The notes: a model not told the origin generated them from the letters alone. DNA of 64,000 bases from Prorocentrum cordatum (GCA_963575745.1 CAUYUJ010021159.1:403427-467426), one strand, 5' to 3'. Counted from the stretch's first letter, positions 40,742 to 51,084 are shown. A program made the numbers and translations.

Positions 40742-40875
40742 TCGGCGATTCAAAGATAGGGTCCTGAGGGATGGGGGCCTAAGGATAGGAAAGGATCCAA
40801 GCGTGGATCTACGTTGTTGTTTGGGGCACCCCGTCCTTGGCACCCCATCCCTGAGGACCCCATCTTTGAACCACC
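40742..40875. mobile_element. Inverted-repeat element, family F
   Basis: Left arm ATTCAAAGATAGGGTCCTG and the reverse complement of the right arm GTTCAAAGATGGGGTCCTC match over about 45 bp. GATCCAG lies directly on both sides (40735-40741 and 40876-40882), which could be a 7-bp target duplication, though the right copy also belongs to a longer direct repeat. Confidence 0.5.
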
Positions 40876-41104
40876 GATCCAGGGTCCAGTTCGAGCCGAG
40901 CGATCCGACTTGATGTCGATTCTGGCCGGCACGATGTCCACTTCGATTCCGAGTCGAAGGGCGCGTAGGGGGGGGGTGATGAATGGGGGAGCGGCGAGGG
41001 CTGCATAAAAGGGGGCTTTCAGGGCCACTGGAGGAGCCCTTTCGGGCCCAGAAGGGGGCCTTGAGGGCCCGAAAAGGGCACCTGTCACCCCCCTCCTTTG
41101 ACCT

Positions 41105-41208
41105 GGCATCGTCGGCGAGGACCACCGATGAGCATCCTTGATCATTTGCGAAAAAAACCACGCACGAAACCGAAAAAAACACAGGGAATGGACGTCCGAG
41201 CGATGGCC
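41105..41208. mobile_element. MITE-like element, family B, copy 2 (left end deleted)
   Basis: The right terminus ACGTCCGAGCGATGGCC and interior match copies 1 and 3. The left terminus keeps only GGCATCG and lacks about 22 bp. Confidence 0.6.
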
Positions 41209-41354
41209 AGTTGATCGCCCCCATTCATTGACGCCCAACCGATCTTCCGACGATCCGACGTGGCCCGACGGCTGCATGGCCCTGGTGAGCAATCGGGACG
41301 CAGCAGACCCGATTCGATGTCAGTTCCGTGCCGATGCGGCCCGATCCGATACTT

Positions 41355-41480
41355 GGCATCGCTCGGACGTGTGCATTTTTCCTCCGGCGAGGGCCATCGA
41401 GGAGCATCCTTGATCATTTCGCGAAAGAACCACGCACGACACCGAAGAAAGCACAGGAAATGGACGTCCGAGCGATGGCC
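41355..41480. mobile_element. MITE-like element, family B, copy 3
   Basis: 126 bp. Left GGCATCGCTCGGACGT and right ACGTCCGAGCGATGGCC. The inverted match extends imperfectly to about 25 bp (CATTTTTCC against GGAAATG). Interior is about 85% like copy 1. Confidence 0.75.
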
Positions 41481-42399
41481 AGGATATGCACAGTTGTGTT
41501 CAGTACGGTTTGCCGGCTGGATGCTGGCAGATCTTGGGAGCAGCTTTGCGCGTAAGAAGCTGCACATTGTTCATATCGTCTAAGTCTTCGAGAGTGCTTC
41601 GATTTTGTGGGGGCCAGGATCCTCTCATTTCTAATTCTTCTATCCTGGGCCTCTTCCTGGCCACTAGGGGGCCATGAACAACCAGAAACGAGCATACTTA
41701 GAAATGAGCACGACTAGAAATGAACGACGTGTAGGTTTCCTTTGACTTGGGCAGGTCTCATTGCATTTCATTCCCCCCCCTTCGCTCCCCCTTCGCATTC
41801 TTTTCTTTGCAGGCAGCGCTGGGCCGAACCGGCGTGCGAGTGAGTCCAGATATCCTTTGGGGCCTGACGATGGCCCCCTGCCCCCCTCCGAGCAAGTAAG
41901 CTTGCCATACTCAATAGAAAAACTGTCTCTAAGTCGGGTCGGCCCTCGATACTCCTCCACTCCCCGCTCCCGAAGGAGTGGTGGACTCTGAGATCACACA
42001 ATGTGCAAGCATTGCAACTTCGTGCACAGTCACGGCCGTAGCCCTCGACCCCACCTTTCTGCCAGCCTGCTCGGTCCGTCGTGTGAACGACAACTGCTCC
42101 GCATGGGTCTCAGGGGAGGTGACCCCCCTTCCCCCCACACTCCCAGATATACGACGATAGGTTGTCTTCCATGCGCGGTCCCTGAGGTCCCGACCCCTTC
42201 CCCGGAGGGCATCTTTTCGTTCCAGATCCATTATTGATAGTCCCGGGGCCGACAACGGGCCCCAGAAGCAGGACTCGTGGAAGCGCGCCCAGATTGAACA
42301 AAACCCGTCGTCGGAGATCTGGGCTCGTTCCTCTCGTCTTCCTCCTCTCTCCCCCGAATGGCAGGAGGTCTTTAGTACTGCCGCCCCCCCTCCCCAAAG
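41481..42399. other. No gene recognised
   Basis: Unique DNA of mixed composition. Short ORFs on both strands, none with a motif. GAAATGAGCACGACTAG-type words repeat twice near 41690-41725. Confidence 0.4.
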
Positions 42400-42460
42400 T
42401 TCCCTCCTCCTCCTCCTCCTCCTCCTCCTCCTCCTCCTCCTCCTCCTCCCCCTCCTTCTC
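42400..42460. repeat. (CCT)n microsatellite
   Basis: CTCCTCCTCC repeated without interruption for about 45 bp, then CCCCCTCC. Confidence 0.85.
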
Positions 42461-42915
42461 CCACCATCCGCGGAGGGGACCCCCTTGCTCTTAGCGGAGG
42501 CGAGCGGGAGTCGGCAACACGGTACCCTGACCTCCTCTCGTCGTTGTCCGTCAGATTCGGGCGTCGGAGAAACACGCCGGCAGGTTATTCAATGTTCCTG
42601 GCCTCGAGGGGCCATTTCACGGCTGCTGCACCGCAAAAGACGATTCGGGATGACGAACCCAGCCCTTGGGAGGAGGTCGGGATCCTCTGTTACCCGCGAT
42701 ATTGGAGGACTTCGAGACCCGACGTTGCGAAAAACATCGGCACTGCAAAACATCGCAGAGACATGCAACATTGCAGCACCGCCCTACATCTTATCTTTCT
42801 GCTGCACGTTTCGAGCTCGATCGATCTGTGATGGCCCTGGTGCTCGAAATTGGGGGAGAACGCCCGTTGTGCAAAAACTGTGACGCGAGGATATCAAGGG
42901 AGGTCACGGAGAGGA
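42461..42915. other. No gene recognised
   Basis: Unique DNA. The 445-codon ORF that begins here is open only because it runs into the GGA tract. Confidence 0.4.
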
Positions 42916-43660
42916 CGAGGGCACGACCGCCCGCCGAAAGAGCTCGCCAGAGCCCTTACCCGAGGGGGGAGGGGGGCGAGGATGAGTTGAGGAGGAGGAG
43001 GAGGAGCAGGAGGAGGAGGACGAGGAGACGAAGCATCGAGGAGGAGGAGGAGGAGGAGGAGGAGGAGGAGGAGGAGGAGGGGAGGAGGAGAAGGAGGAGG
43101 AGGAGGAGGAGGAGGAGGAGGAGTCGAGGAGGAGGAGGAGGAGGAGGCGGAGGCGGAGGCGGAGGAGGAGGAGGAGAGGAGGAGGAGGAGGAGGAGGAGG
43201 AGGAGGAGGGAGGAGGAGCCGAGCTCGGCGAGGAGTCGAGCAGGGGGAGGTGCCGAGCAGGAAGACGAGTGCACGTCGGCCCGCCGAGGGAGCCCGCCAG
43301 GGCCTCCTCCCGAGAGGGGGGGGGGGCTCGGGGGGCCCGGCGGGCAGCGAGCTTGGGGAGGAGGAGGCGCGGGCCGCGGTGGCGGAGCTCGCGCGGCCGC
43401 GCGGTGGAGGAGCGCCGCCCCGCCCTTCTACCCGAGGAGGGAGGAGGAGGGGGAGGAGGAGGAGGAGGGAGGAGGAGGGGAGGAGGAGGAGGAGGAGAGG
43501 AGGAGGAGGAGGAGGAGGAGGAGGAGGAGGAGGGGATGATAAGAGGAGGAGGAGGAGGAGGAGGAGGAGGAGGAGGGAGGAGGACGAGGAGGAGGAGGAG
43601 GAGGAGGAGGACGAAGAGGGGGAGGGGGAGGGGTGAGGGAGGATGGTGGAGAAGGAGGAG
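42916..43660. repeat. (GGA)n tract with two embedded duplicated blocks
   Basis: GGA/GAG repeats over about 650 bp. A ~60-bp block (GACGAG.GCACG..CGCCCGCCGA) occurs at 42917 and 43266, and the 78-bp block shared with 39441 sits at 43367-43444. Long Glu/Arg/Gly ORFs on both strands are repeat artefacts. Confidence 0.8.
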
Positions 43661-44498
43661 GAGGAGGAGCCCAGATTTCCGACGAGATGTGTTTTCAGTC
43701 CAAGCTTATCTTTCTCCATATTTCGATTTCGGCCACAGCGGGTTTCTGTTTCGATCTGGGCGGTGTTCAATCGGCCCCGTTCGTGGGCACGGGGACATCA
43801 CAAGCGGATCCAGGACAAGAAACTACCCCTGGGGAAGGGCTCGGGACGTCTGTGGCCGTGCATTGAAAAAAGGCATCGTCGGATGTCTGGCGACCTCTCA
43901 TCCTCCGGCTCCTCTTCCCTCCTCCTCTCTCCTCTCTTCTCCCTCCTCTCGACTACACGCAAGAGTGTCCCTCGGAAAGATTGACTTTTGGTGTGCGGTT
44001 TGAGGGGCGCCCGTGGGGGCCCAACGCAACCGCGCAAGCCAGCACAGCCGCGCCACATCAACGATCGGCGGGACGAGCCTCGAGAGATCCTTCGCGCCAG
44101 CGGGCAGCCGCGAAATTCCGCTCATTGGATTCGAACGCCTCAAATGGCACCTCGAATGCGCTGCGAAAGCAGACGCTGCCAGGGGCCACCACGATGAGGT
44201 CTGGCACTGACGGGCCGCGTCGCGATGACGTCTGGCAAGGTCCGGCGTCGTGGCCCAAACCTTCCCCATCCGCGGGCCTGTAACATGTTGGAATATGTTG
44301 TATACCAGTTATGCGATAAGACCCACATTGGTTCGGAAAGGTCTTCAACCACGTTCTAAGATACGTATACCTGTTCCAATCAAACCAGAAGATTTGAGAT
44401 TTTGGCTGGGATTCGAGACCAGTCCTGGGGCGGAAAACGCGCCCTCTGGTCGACTGGCCATCTCCAGGAAACAAATGCGCACTTTTAGGGTGCGCCGC
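43661..44498. other. No gene recognised; one family H end
   Basis: GATTGACTTTTGGTGTGCGG (43980-43999) resembles the end of family H (38046 and 47697). A short CTCCTCTC stretch lies at 43905-43950. Otherwise unique. Confidence 0.4.
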
Positions 44499-44638
44499 GT
44501 ATGCGTTGCGGTCGATTGCATGTTCTGCATGTGCTCCAATTATCTGGCTCTGTGCCCCAGTTTGCCCGATCGACACGCCCTCTGGACTTTTCCTTGCGGG
44601 CCGCTGAACAAAAAAGTATGCGTTGCGGTCGATTGCAT
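44499..44638. repeat. 24-bp perfect direct repeat flanking 92 bp
   Basis: The 24-mer ending GCGTTGCGGTCGATTGCATG occurs at 44499-44522 and 44615-44638. The 92 bp between them ends with CAAAAAA. Could be an insertion with a long target duplication, or a recombination product. Confidence 0.7.
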
Positions 44639-44775
44639 GGGAGGGGCCCCAAACTTGGAGCGCTCAGATGCAAGCGCAACCGCGCGCGACGGGTAACGAC
44701 GCGAGGTCCAGTTCATGCCAGAGCATGACCCGACCCAGCACCAGAGTCTGCGACGGGTCATTCCTACTCCTAGTC

Positions 44776-44967
44776 GATCCCCCTCTCATCGTGGCTCTCC
44801 TGTTCTTCTCTCCACCTCCCACCCCTCCGAGACGGGGGCAGGGCGACCTGCCCGACCCTGATTCGGACGGCGATCCCCCTCTCACCGTGGCCGTCCTGTT
44901 CGTCTCTCCACCTCCCCCTACCCCGAGAATGGGGCAGGGGCGACCTGCCCGACCCTGCTTCGGGCGG
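44776..44967. repeat. 96-bp tandem duplication
   Basis: GATCCCCCTCTCA.CGTGGC at 44776 and 44872, with CAGGG.CGACCTGCCCGACC near the end of each copy. Confidence 0.8.
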
Positions 44968-45104
44968 CGAGCTTCCTTCCCAGGGGGGGTCCTGTCGCGG
45001 GCCCACGGTGCGATGGGCTCCAGGCCGCGCCGCGGAGGCAGGGAGGGTCCTCGCCGAAGGGCCCCCCGCCCTGGGGGGACTCGGCCTGACCGTCGGACCT
45101 CTCC

Positions 45105-45245
45105 TCGTCTTCCTCCTCCTCCTCGTCCTCCTCCTCGTCCTCCTCCTCCTCCTCCTCCTCCTCCTCCTCCTCCTCCTCCTCTTCCTCCTCTCTCTCTCTC
45201 TCTCTTTCGCTCTCTCTCTCTCTCTCTCCCTCTCTCTCCCTCAGT
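45105..45245. repeat. (CCT)n then (CT)n microsatellite
   Basis: CCTCCTCCTCGTCC to 45190, then CTCTCT to 45240. Confidence 0.85.
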
Positions 45246-45809
45246 GGCGTGCGATCCTCCCACTCCTCCCCCTTCTCCCCCATCCCTCCCCCAGCACGAG
45301 TCGGGCACACGAGGGTGGAGGATCCCACACCCCCTCGCGCCGGGACCACGATCACGGCGGAACGCGTCTTCTGGCAATTCGGGCTTCTGTGGGCCCTCGC
45401 TGGGCCCCGGGGCCCTCAGAGCAGAGATTGCCATGTCATTCGGTGAGCCCGTAGCGTCCGTTACGGGGCACGTCTTCCCCCTCCCCCCTCTCCCCCTTAG
45501 CGGTGCCGAGCCTACGCGGGGGGGCGGGGGTTCCCCCTCAGGCATGCCGCGGTGCTCCCAGCCATGCGCGGGTGCTTTAAAAGCATGCTGTGGCGCACGC
45601 AGGCCCGACGCCCCCCCCCCCCCCCCCCCCCCCCCCACCCCCCTAGCGGACGTCAAGGGGGGGGGGATCGGAGAGACAATCTCGAACGGCTCAGGATGAG
45701 ACGTTGGCCCCTGGGGAACGCGTCGAGACCTCCAGGGGCCCACGCTGTGAGTTCGGGGGGCTCGGGCCCGAGAGGGGCCAGAGACCCGAGGAAGACAGTG
45801 CGGCATGCG
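45246..45809. other. No gene recognised; contains poly-C 45611-45636
   Basis: GC-rich unique DNA. A 26-bp C run sits at 45611-45636. ORFs lack motifs. Confidence 0.45.
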
Positions 45810-45936
45810 TATAGAGTTGCGCGGATGTCTCGAGTCGGCGCTGAGACCCCCCCCCGGGCGGCGCCGCTCCTGCCGCGCGCCGTGCGCCAGGGGAGCGGTG
45901 CCCACCGCAGTTCCGAGACATCCGCTCGGGACTTCT
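45810..45936. mobile_element. Hairpin element, family A, copy 2
   Basis: Left GCGCGGATGTCTCGAGTCGG against the reverse complement of the right arm (GAGCGGATGTCTCGGAACTG). The loop has GGCGGCGCCGC and GCGCGCCGTGCGCCAGGGG, like the loops of the other copies. Shorter and more diverged than copy 1. Confidence 0.6.
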
Positions 45937-45953
45937 GAAGAACAGTACATGGT

Positions 45954-46137
45954 TACTCCAGATTTCGTAATGAAAGGGAGGGGGTCTGGACCCTCCAAGA
46001 CAAGCCATTTCAGACCCCCCCCGTGGGAGAACCCTCCAAAACATCGTCCCCAGACCCCCCCAGGCCCTCCAAGATAGCCTGGAAGAGACCCCCCCCCGAA
46101 ATGAGACCCCCTCCCTTTTATTACGAAATCTGGAGTA
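45954..46137. mobile_element. MITE-like element, family E
   Basis: 184 bp with ~36-bp terminal inverted repeats. The left end TACTCCAGATTTCGTAAT, followed by GAAAGGGAGGGGGTCT, is mirrored by the right end with one difference. The interior is made of CCCTCCAAGA / CAGACCCCCC words. Single copy in this window, no ORF. Confidence 0.75.
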
Positions 46138-46358
46138 TGCAGTTTGCCGCTCCTCTGGGCACGCTGACGAGGCCTCCGTCCTCGATGCCTTGTCTTGCGT
46201 CCGTCGTCGCTCGTCTGCTGTTCGCCGCCGTCGTCGCACGTCGGGCGCCCAAGAGGGTCGCCAGGATCGAGGGCCCTGGTCCGAGGAGGTCGGATGCGGC
46301 CAGAGAGCTTCCCCTCTGGACTTGCTGCCTTCGGCCAACGTTCGCCGTCGCCCCTTGG
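46138..46358. other. No gene recognised
   Basis: Unique GC-rich DNA between two MITE-like elements. Confidence 0.4.
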
Positions 46359-46606
46359 GGGTAGCGTGAAATCGGGCCTGTCCCCTTACAGGGGGATTTT
46401 CGACGAAAAGTTAAAAATACAAAAAAAATAGTCAAACAAATAATTCAATAAAAATATACCAAAAATAATCAAAAAATAATTCAACAATAGTCTGGGGACT
46501 ATTTTGTTTAGTATGTTTGTCCCTTTTGGGGGGCATTTGTGGGGTATTTTTTGTTTTTCGTCGAAAATCCCCTCTGTAGGGGGACACGCCCGACATAAGG
46601 GTAGCG
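46359..46606. mobile_element. MITE-like element, family D, with 8-bp flanking direct repeat
   Basis: The element proper is 46367-46598 (232 bp). Both ends carry GGGC.TGTCCCC and then CAG(A)GGGGATTTTCGACGAAAA in inverted orientation, about 45 bp in all. The centre is very AT-rich, in contrast to the GC-rich surroundings. GGGTAGCG stands directly before (46359-46366) and after (46599-46606). An 8-bp target duplication is typical of hAT-type elements. No coding capacity. Confidence 0.75.
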
Positions 46607-47696
46607 CCCAGGCCCCCCCCCCCCTGGAGGGTCGGGGAGCCGAGGGTCGAGGGCCCCGGGGCCCTTCGGGGATGGCTGCGAGGGTTCGCTGCGTGAGGCT
46701 GTTCGGGGCCAGGAGTGGAAGCGCGCGCGCGCGCGCTTCGAGAGCCTCTGCCCGCGGTGGACCGTTCGCCGCCGCCGTCGTCGCTCCCAAGGAGGGTCGC
46801 CGAACCCCCCCCCCTCCCGATGGGTTTAGGACGCGTGTGCGAAGTTCAGGCTCGAGGAACCACCGAGGCTGTTGGAAGTCCCGCTCGCCGTCCTTGCGCC
46901 TCCAGGGGGGCCCTCTCGGGACCGCGGCTGGATCCCCTCCTGGGCAGACAGCAACCCTCAAAAGGTCCAGGGGGAGGGGGATCGGGGGTGGAGGTATTCC
47001 ACAGTTGTGCATACAGCGCTTGTGTTGTGCTCACGGCCAGGACCTCTTGCTCAGCGTGTCGCGCCGCCGTGTTGTGGCCTACCACGCCTCGGCGCGACAC
47101 GTCAACCACGACCCGGTCCCCACCCAACCACGACCTGGTCCCCACCCGACCCAGAAACGGCGCCTTTCAGGGCCCCAAAGGGGGCCTCCGGGGCCCGAAA
47201 AGTGCACCTCCCTTCCCCGCCCCCATGTATCGCCCCCCATTGCTTCGCGGGCCACGGCAGACGTGGGCAACAGAACTGTCGAAGCATGCTATGCAAGTCT
47301 GCCGCAATTCTGTTTGGGACTCTTCACATTTGGGCACGTTTCCCGCGGAAGCCTGGAAAGCAGCGGTGCGCAAGCATATTGTCCAGCGCACGCTCGTGTC
47401 ATTCGTGTCATTGCTCATGTGCCTACGGGCACGCGGCTTCATTTATTCTTAAATTCGCGCCCAGACGTTTCTGCCCGCATCGCCCCCAGAGGCCCAGGCC
47501 TCGTGGCGTCCTGGGCAGACCACGGCTGCCAGCCTACCCGCAGCTGGGGCCTCCGAGCGGTGCCCGCTCTCTCGGACGCGCGAAGCATCTGCGACGGCCC
47601 GTGGCGCGAAGCAGTCCGCGGCAGGGTAGCTCCCTGAGGGGGGGCTTCAGAGGTCCAGGCAGCCTCGAGGGGTGCCCAAGGATCGACTGCACGGAA
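46607..47696. other. No gene recognised
   Basis: GC-rich unique DNA. A short duplication CAACCACGACC(C/T)GGTCCCCACC lies at 47104-47147. Long ORFs on both strands lack motifs and conflict with each other. Confidence 0.4.
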
Positions 47697-47845
47697 GAGT
47701 GACCCTTCGCTGGAGTGACCTTTGGTGTGGGCCCAGCGGTGTCCCCCGATCGCCGAGCGCGATGCGACAGCAGCGCCTTGCGCGCTCGGGTTTGGTCGAA
47801 AGGCGCGCATCAAAGGGCACTCTTGCCCAGGGTCACTCTTACCCC
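47697..47845. mobile_element. Inverted-repeat element, family H, copy 2
   Basis: The left end AGAGTGACCCTTCGCTGGAG and the right end in reverse complement (AAGAGTGACCCTGGGCAAG) pair imperfectly. Shares GTCCCCCGATCGCCGAGCGC with 38046-38232. Just before it, GGATCGACTGCACGG resembles a family C end, so the C and H modules often sit together. Confidence 0.6.
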
Positions 47846-47884
47846 GAAAGGAGTGACAGAGCTGCCCAGAATGCTCCTCATGCT

Positions 47885-47972
47885 CGATCCTCGTCGTAGG
47901 CGTAGTCGTCGTCGTCGTCCGTTGTCCGTCGTCTTCTGTCGCCCTTCGTCGTTGTTCTTGGTCGTCGTCCGC

Positions 47973-48007
<35 letters not shown>

Positions 48008-48048
48008 CCGCCGTCGTCGTTGTCGTCGTCGTTGTCCGTTGCTCGCCG

Positions 48049-48112
<64 letters not shown>

Positions 48113-48245
48113 TCGTCGGTCGTCCGTCGCCGTTGCTCGTCCGTCGCCGTTGATCGTCCGTCGTTGGTCCTCCGTCGTACCTCGCTGGTCCTCCGTCGTG
48201 GGTCGCCGCGGGTCGCCGAGATCTTCGTCGTTCTCGGGGCGCGTC
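47885..48245. repeat. (GTC)n microsatellite
   Basis: GTCGTCGTC with the longest clean run at about 48044-48112. Same motif as 4619-5225. Open in all frames, not coding. Confidence 0.9.
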
Positions 48246-48405
48246 TTCGCCCGTGCTCGTCCTGCCCGTCGTCCGCTGGGCCGCGCGCGCCGCGCCCGTG
48301 CAGAAGGGGAAGCCTGGCTGCTGGACTCGGGCGAGGAGACGGCGGCCGGGCTGCTCGCCAGGCCGCGGTCGGGGCGGCGACGGAGGAGGGGGGAGAGGCC
48401 GCGGG
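48246..48405. other. No gene recognised; short GC-rich spacer
   Basis: Separates the GTC and GGA blocks. No motif. Confidence 0.4.
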
Positions 48406-48780
48406 AGGGCGGCGACGGAGGAGGGGGAGGAGGAGGACGAGGAGGAGGAGGAGGACGAGGAGGAGGAGGAGGAGGAGGAGGAGGAGGAGGACGAGGAGGA
48501 GGAGGAGGAGGAGGAGGAGGAGGAGAGGAGGAGGAGGAGGAGGAGGAGGGGGGGGGGCGAGGGGGGGAAACGGGGGCAGGCCCCCCCCCCCCCCCGCGGT
48601 TTCTCTCCTTCCCCCACGAGAGGAGTGGAGGCTGCGGGGGGAAGGGGCGAGGAGGGGAGGACGGGGGGGAGGGGAACGAGGAGGGCGCCGAGGAGGAGGA
48701 GGAGGAGGAGGAGGAGGAGGAGGAGGAGGAGGAGGAGGAGGAGGAGGAGGAGGAGGAGGAAGGAAGGAGGCCAGTAGAAT
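48406..48780. repeat. (GGA)n tract with a C-run
   Basis: GGAGGA at 48415-48550 and 48690-48765, with a C run at about 48580-48594 and a short unique insert. Confidence 0.85.
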
Positions 48781-50640
48781 GGAGAGGAGACGGGAGGCAA
48801 GAAAGGTGCTGTCGCGCCAAATTTCAAATTTGTCATCCCACCTTGCAACCTATGCCTTCCCATTGTTTCGTTGTTGCTTTTTGTTCTCTCTCTCTCTCTC
48901 TCTTTCTCGCTATCTTTCTATCCGCCGACGGGTGTCCTACCGGACCCGGTTTCCCCATCTCAACTCATCATGTGAAGCGCAATCCGACAGGGGAGCTGCG
49001 GAGTTGGCGGGTGTCCGATGCTGGGCTCCTAATCCTCTACCTCTCACCGTCTGATTCTCATTGCGGAAGTTCGGAACCATTGGCGTTGGCAACACGGAGC
49101 AGCCAGACGTTTTAGGCAGCCGATGCTGGGCACAATGTCTGGAAGCACCCCAGCTACTGCGTTCTTTAGTGTTGCGTTTGCCCTCTTTGGCTGTTGACAT
49201 TCAGGCTCGCCGCACGCTCGACTCAGTCACCAGGGCCACTTCCGATTCACTCCCCCGTCACGCCAGGCGATCACGATGTGCACCACAGCATTACTTCGTT
49301 TTCGGATGATGTCACGGTCGTATGTGGCTTGGTTGGCCGTGCAAATATTCAAACCGCGATCGGTCGCATTGCTCAGCATTTGCACATGGCAGTTTGTCAT
49401 GTTGGGTTACCCGTCGGTCGTTGAAAAAAAGATATTCCTGGATTCCCAGCTCCCAGTTTGCTTTAGAAACCTTCCGATTTGAAGAGTCAAATGGTCTTCC
49501 CTCTTCCCTCCTCTTCAGGGGGGCGGACGGCAACCCAATCTACTTCCACGACATTCTTACATCAAGGTTATACCTACTTCTTCCGACCGACGGGTACGCC
49601 TCAACATGGCTAGCGCTAGCATTAGGTATTCCCAGTTGGGCGTGGCTCTAAACAGCTCGCCCAGCATTGCCTTTAGCAAGGGGGGTCTGAGCCAGATAAC
49701 ACATAGAGTTGGAACGTTGATTCGGATTGATTGGGATATTCTACAACATAGCGATATGTGAACCTCTTCACATGTTCTTGTGCAAGCGCATGGCATTCAC
49801 CCATGAGCTGCTTTACAGAGCGACGCAGGGTCAATATTTCAGCCGTTCCCACGAAGCTAAGTGTCTCACAAAGAGGTCCTCCTTCGTGCCAGGCGTCCTT
49901 GCTCTCGTCTTGCCATACTCTCAGCGCGACTTATGTGTCTCCTCCGCTTGTTCTCTGTTAGATCCCCCACGTTGCGCGATTGCCGCCTCTTCCTTTGGCA
50001 CACGCGCATTTCGCCAAGGGTCTCCCAACAAGTTTCGAGCTTTGGTCAGCTTTGCCCTGCAGTGAGCAGTAGCCCTTTCAAAGAGACATGCGTGATTTCG
50101 ACCTTGTTACCAGCATGTGACTGGAGCCTTCCCGCTGATGCAGCCCGCATCACCTCATGCTGCCTCTGATCCTGACTTACAGACCAGGTTTCTTAGCTAT
50201 CAATGTGGATCCACCGCTGCCGACTGGCGGGCTGACCACATGCACGTGAGAAACAAACACACACTGACAGCAATCATCCTCCGAAATGGGTCAGTGACTC
50301 TGTCTGCCAGTGTTCATAGGTGACTATTGTACGTTCGATCGAGTGGTCGCCCATCTCCAGAGACTCCCGAGTTGCCGCGCTTCATGGCGTGCGTCAGGAT
50401 ATCATGCGGCGATCGAGGAACGCACTCCCTGCATTGAGGAAGAACGGGCCGCTCAGGGCACAGATCGTAAGAGAAGCCGTCACGACAATAGGCTGAGCCT
50501 CCCGCGGTCAAGGGTTCGGGCAGCAGGCATTGTCGTCATTGCCGTGCCCGACGTCAAGTCGTCCTTGGGCCTGGCCACTTCCACCCCTCGACGAGTGTCT
50601 CAGTGACGCGCCCCACGCCCCCGGACACTTGGGACCCAAT
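48781..50640 (+). pseudogene. Decayed non-LTR retrotransposon (reverse transcriptase and possible RNase H remnants)
   Basis: No long frame, but short pieces in successive + frames line up like a LINE polymerase. HHSITSFSDDVTVVC (49284-49328, frame 3) resembles the palm motif region H..YADDITV.C of jockey/I/CR1-like elements, with S in place of Y. GNPIYFHDI...RLYLLLPTDG (49529-49595, another frame) resembles the downstream PI...LRVLGL.I..DG segment. RADHMHVRNKHTLTAIILRN with GSVTLSASVH (about 50230-50320) vaguely recalls the RNase H region. At least three frameshifts plus stops make it non-functional. The stretch is less GC-rich than its surroundings, with a (CT)n run at 48888-48907. The family assignment is by eye. 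Confidence 0.45.
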
Positions 50641-50799
50641 GTCCCACATGATCTCTGATAGTATCTATGCTGTGTTCTCGCGGGAAGACGGGTAGAACTT
50701 CAGCGCGCGCGAAGCGCGCGCACAGGTTCTAGTGTTTGTACATCTGCACGGGTTCCCCACACAGTGCTTGGACTTGCGGGTGTCTTACCTGCGTTCTAA

Positions 50800-51065
50800 G
50801 CTAACCGAGCCCCAGCGTCGGCCCCGCCAGCTTGTGACCGCCCGCCGCCGCCCGTCGCAAGCTCCGTCGCGCCGCTGGCAACTGAGCTCCAGCGTCGCTC
50901 CCGCTGGCTTGTGGCCGCTCGTCGCCGCCGCCGCCGCTGGCAGCTGAGCTCCGGTGTCGGCCTGGCCGCCTTGCAGCCGCCCGTCGCCGCCGCCTCCCAG
51001 CCAGCAATTGGGCTCTGGTGTCGGTCCGTCCGGCTCGTGGCCGCCCGCCGCCGCAGTCCGTCGCC
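50800..51065. repeat. ~63-77-bp tandem repeat, four copies
   Basis: GAGCTCC.G.GTCG-type anchors at 50807, 50884, 50946 and 51010, with GGCTTGTGGCCGC and GTCGCCGCCGCC between. Confidence 0.7.
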
Positions 51066-51084
51066 GCCGCTTGCGCCGCGCTGC

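Noticed and set aside
42666-44003. 445-codon ORF
   Set aside because: Mostly (GGA)n repeat. The non-repeat ends show no protein features.
44390-44407. ATTTTGGCT as a DinoSL fragment
   Set aside because: Only about ten matching bases. The CAAG end and GTAGCC are absent, and no coding frame follows.
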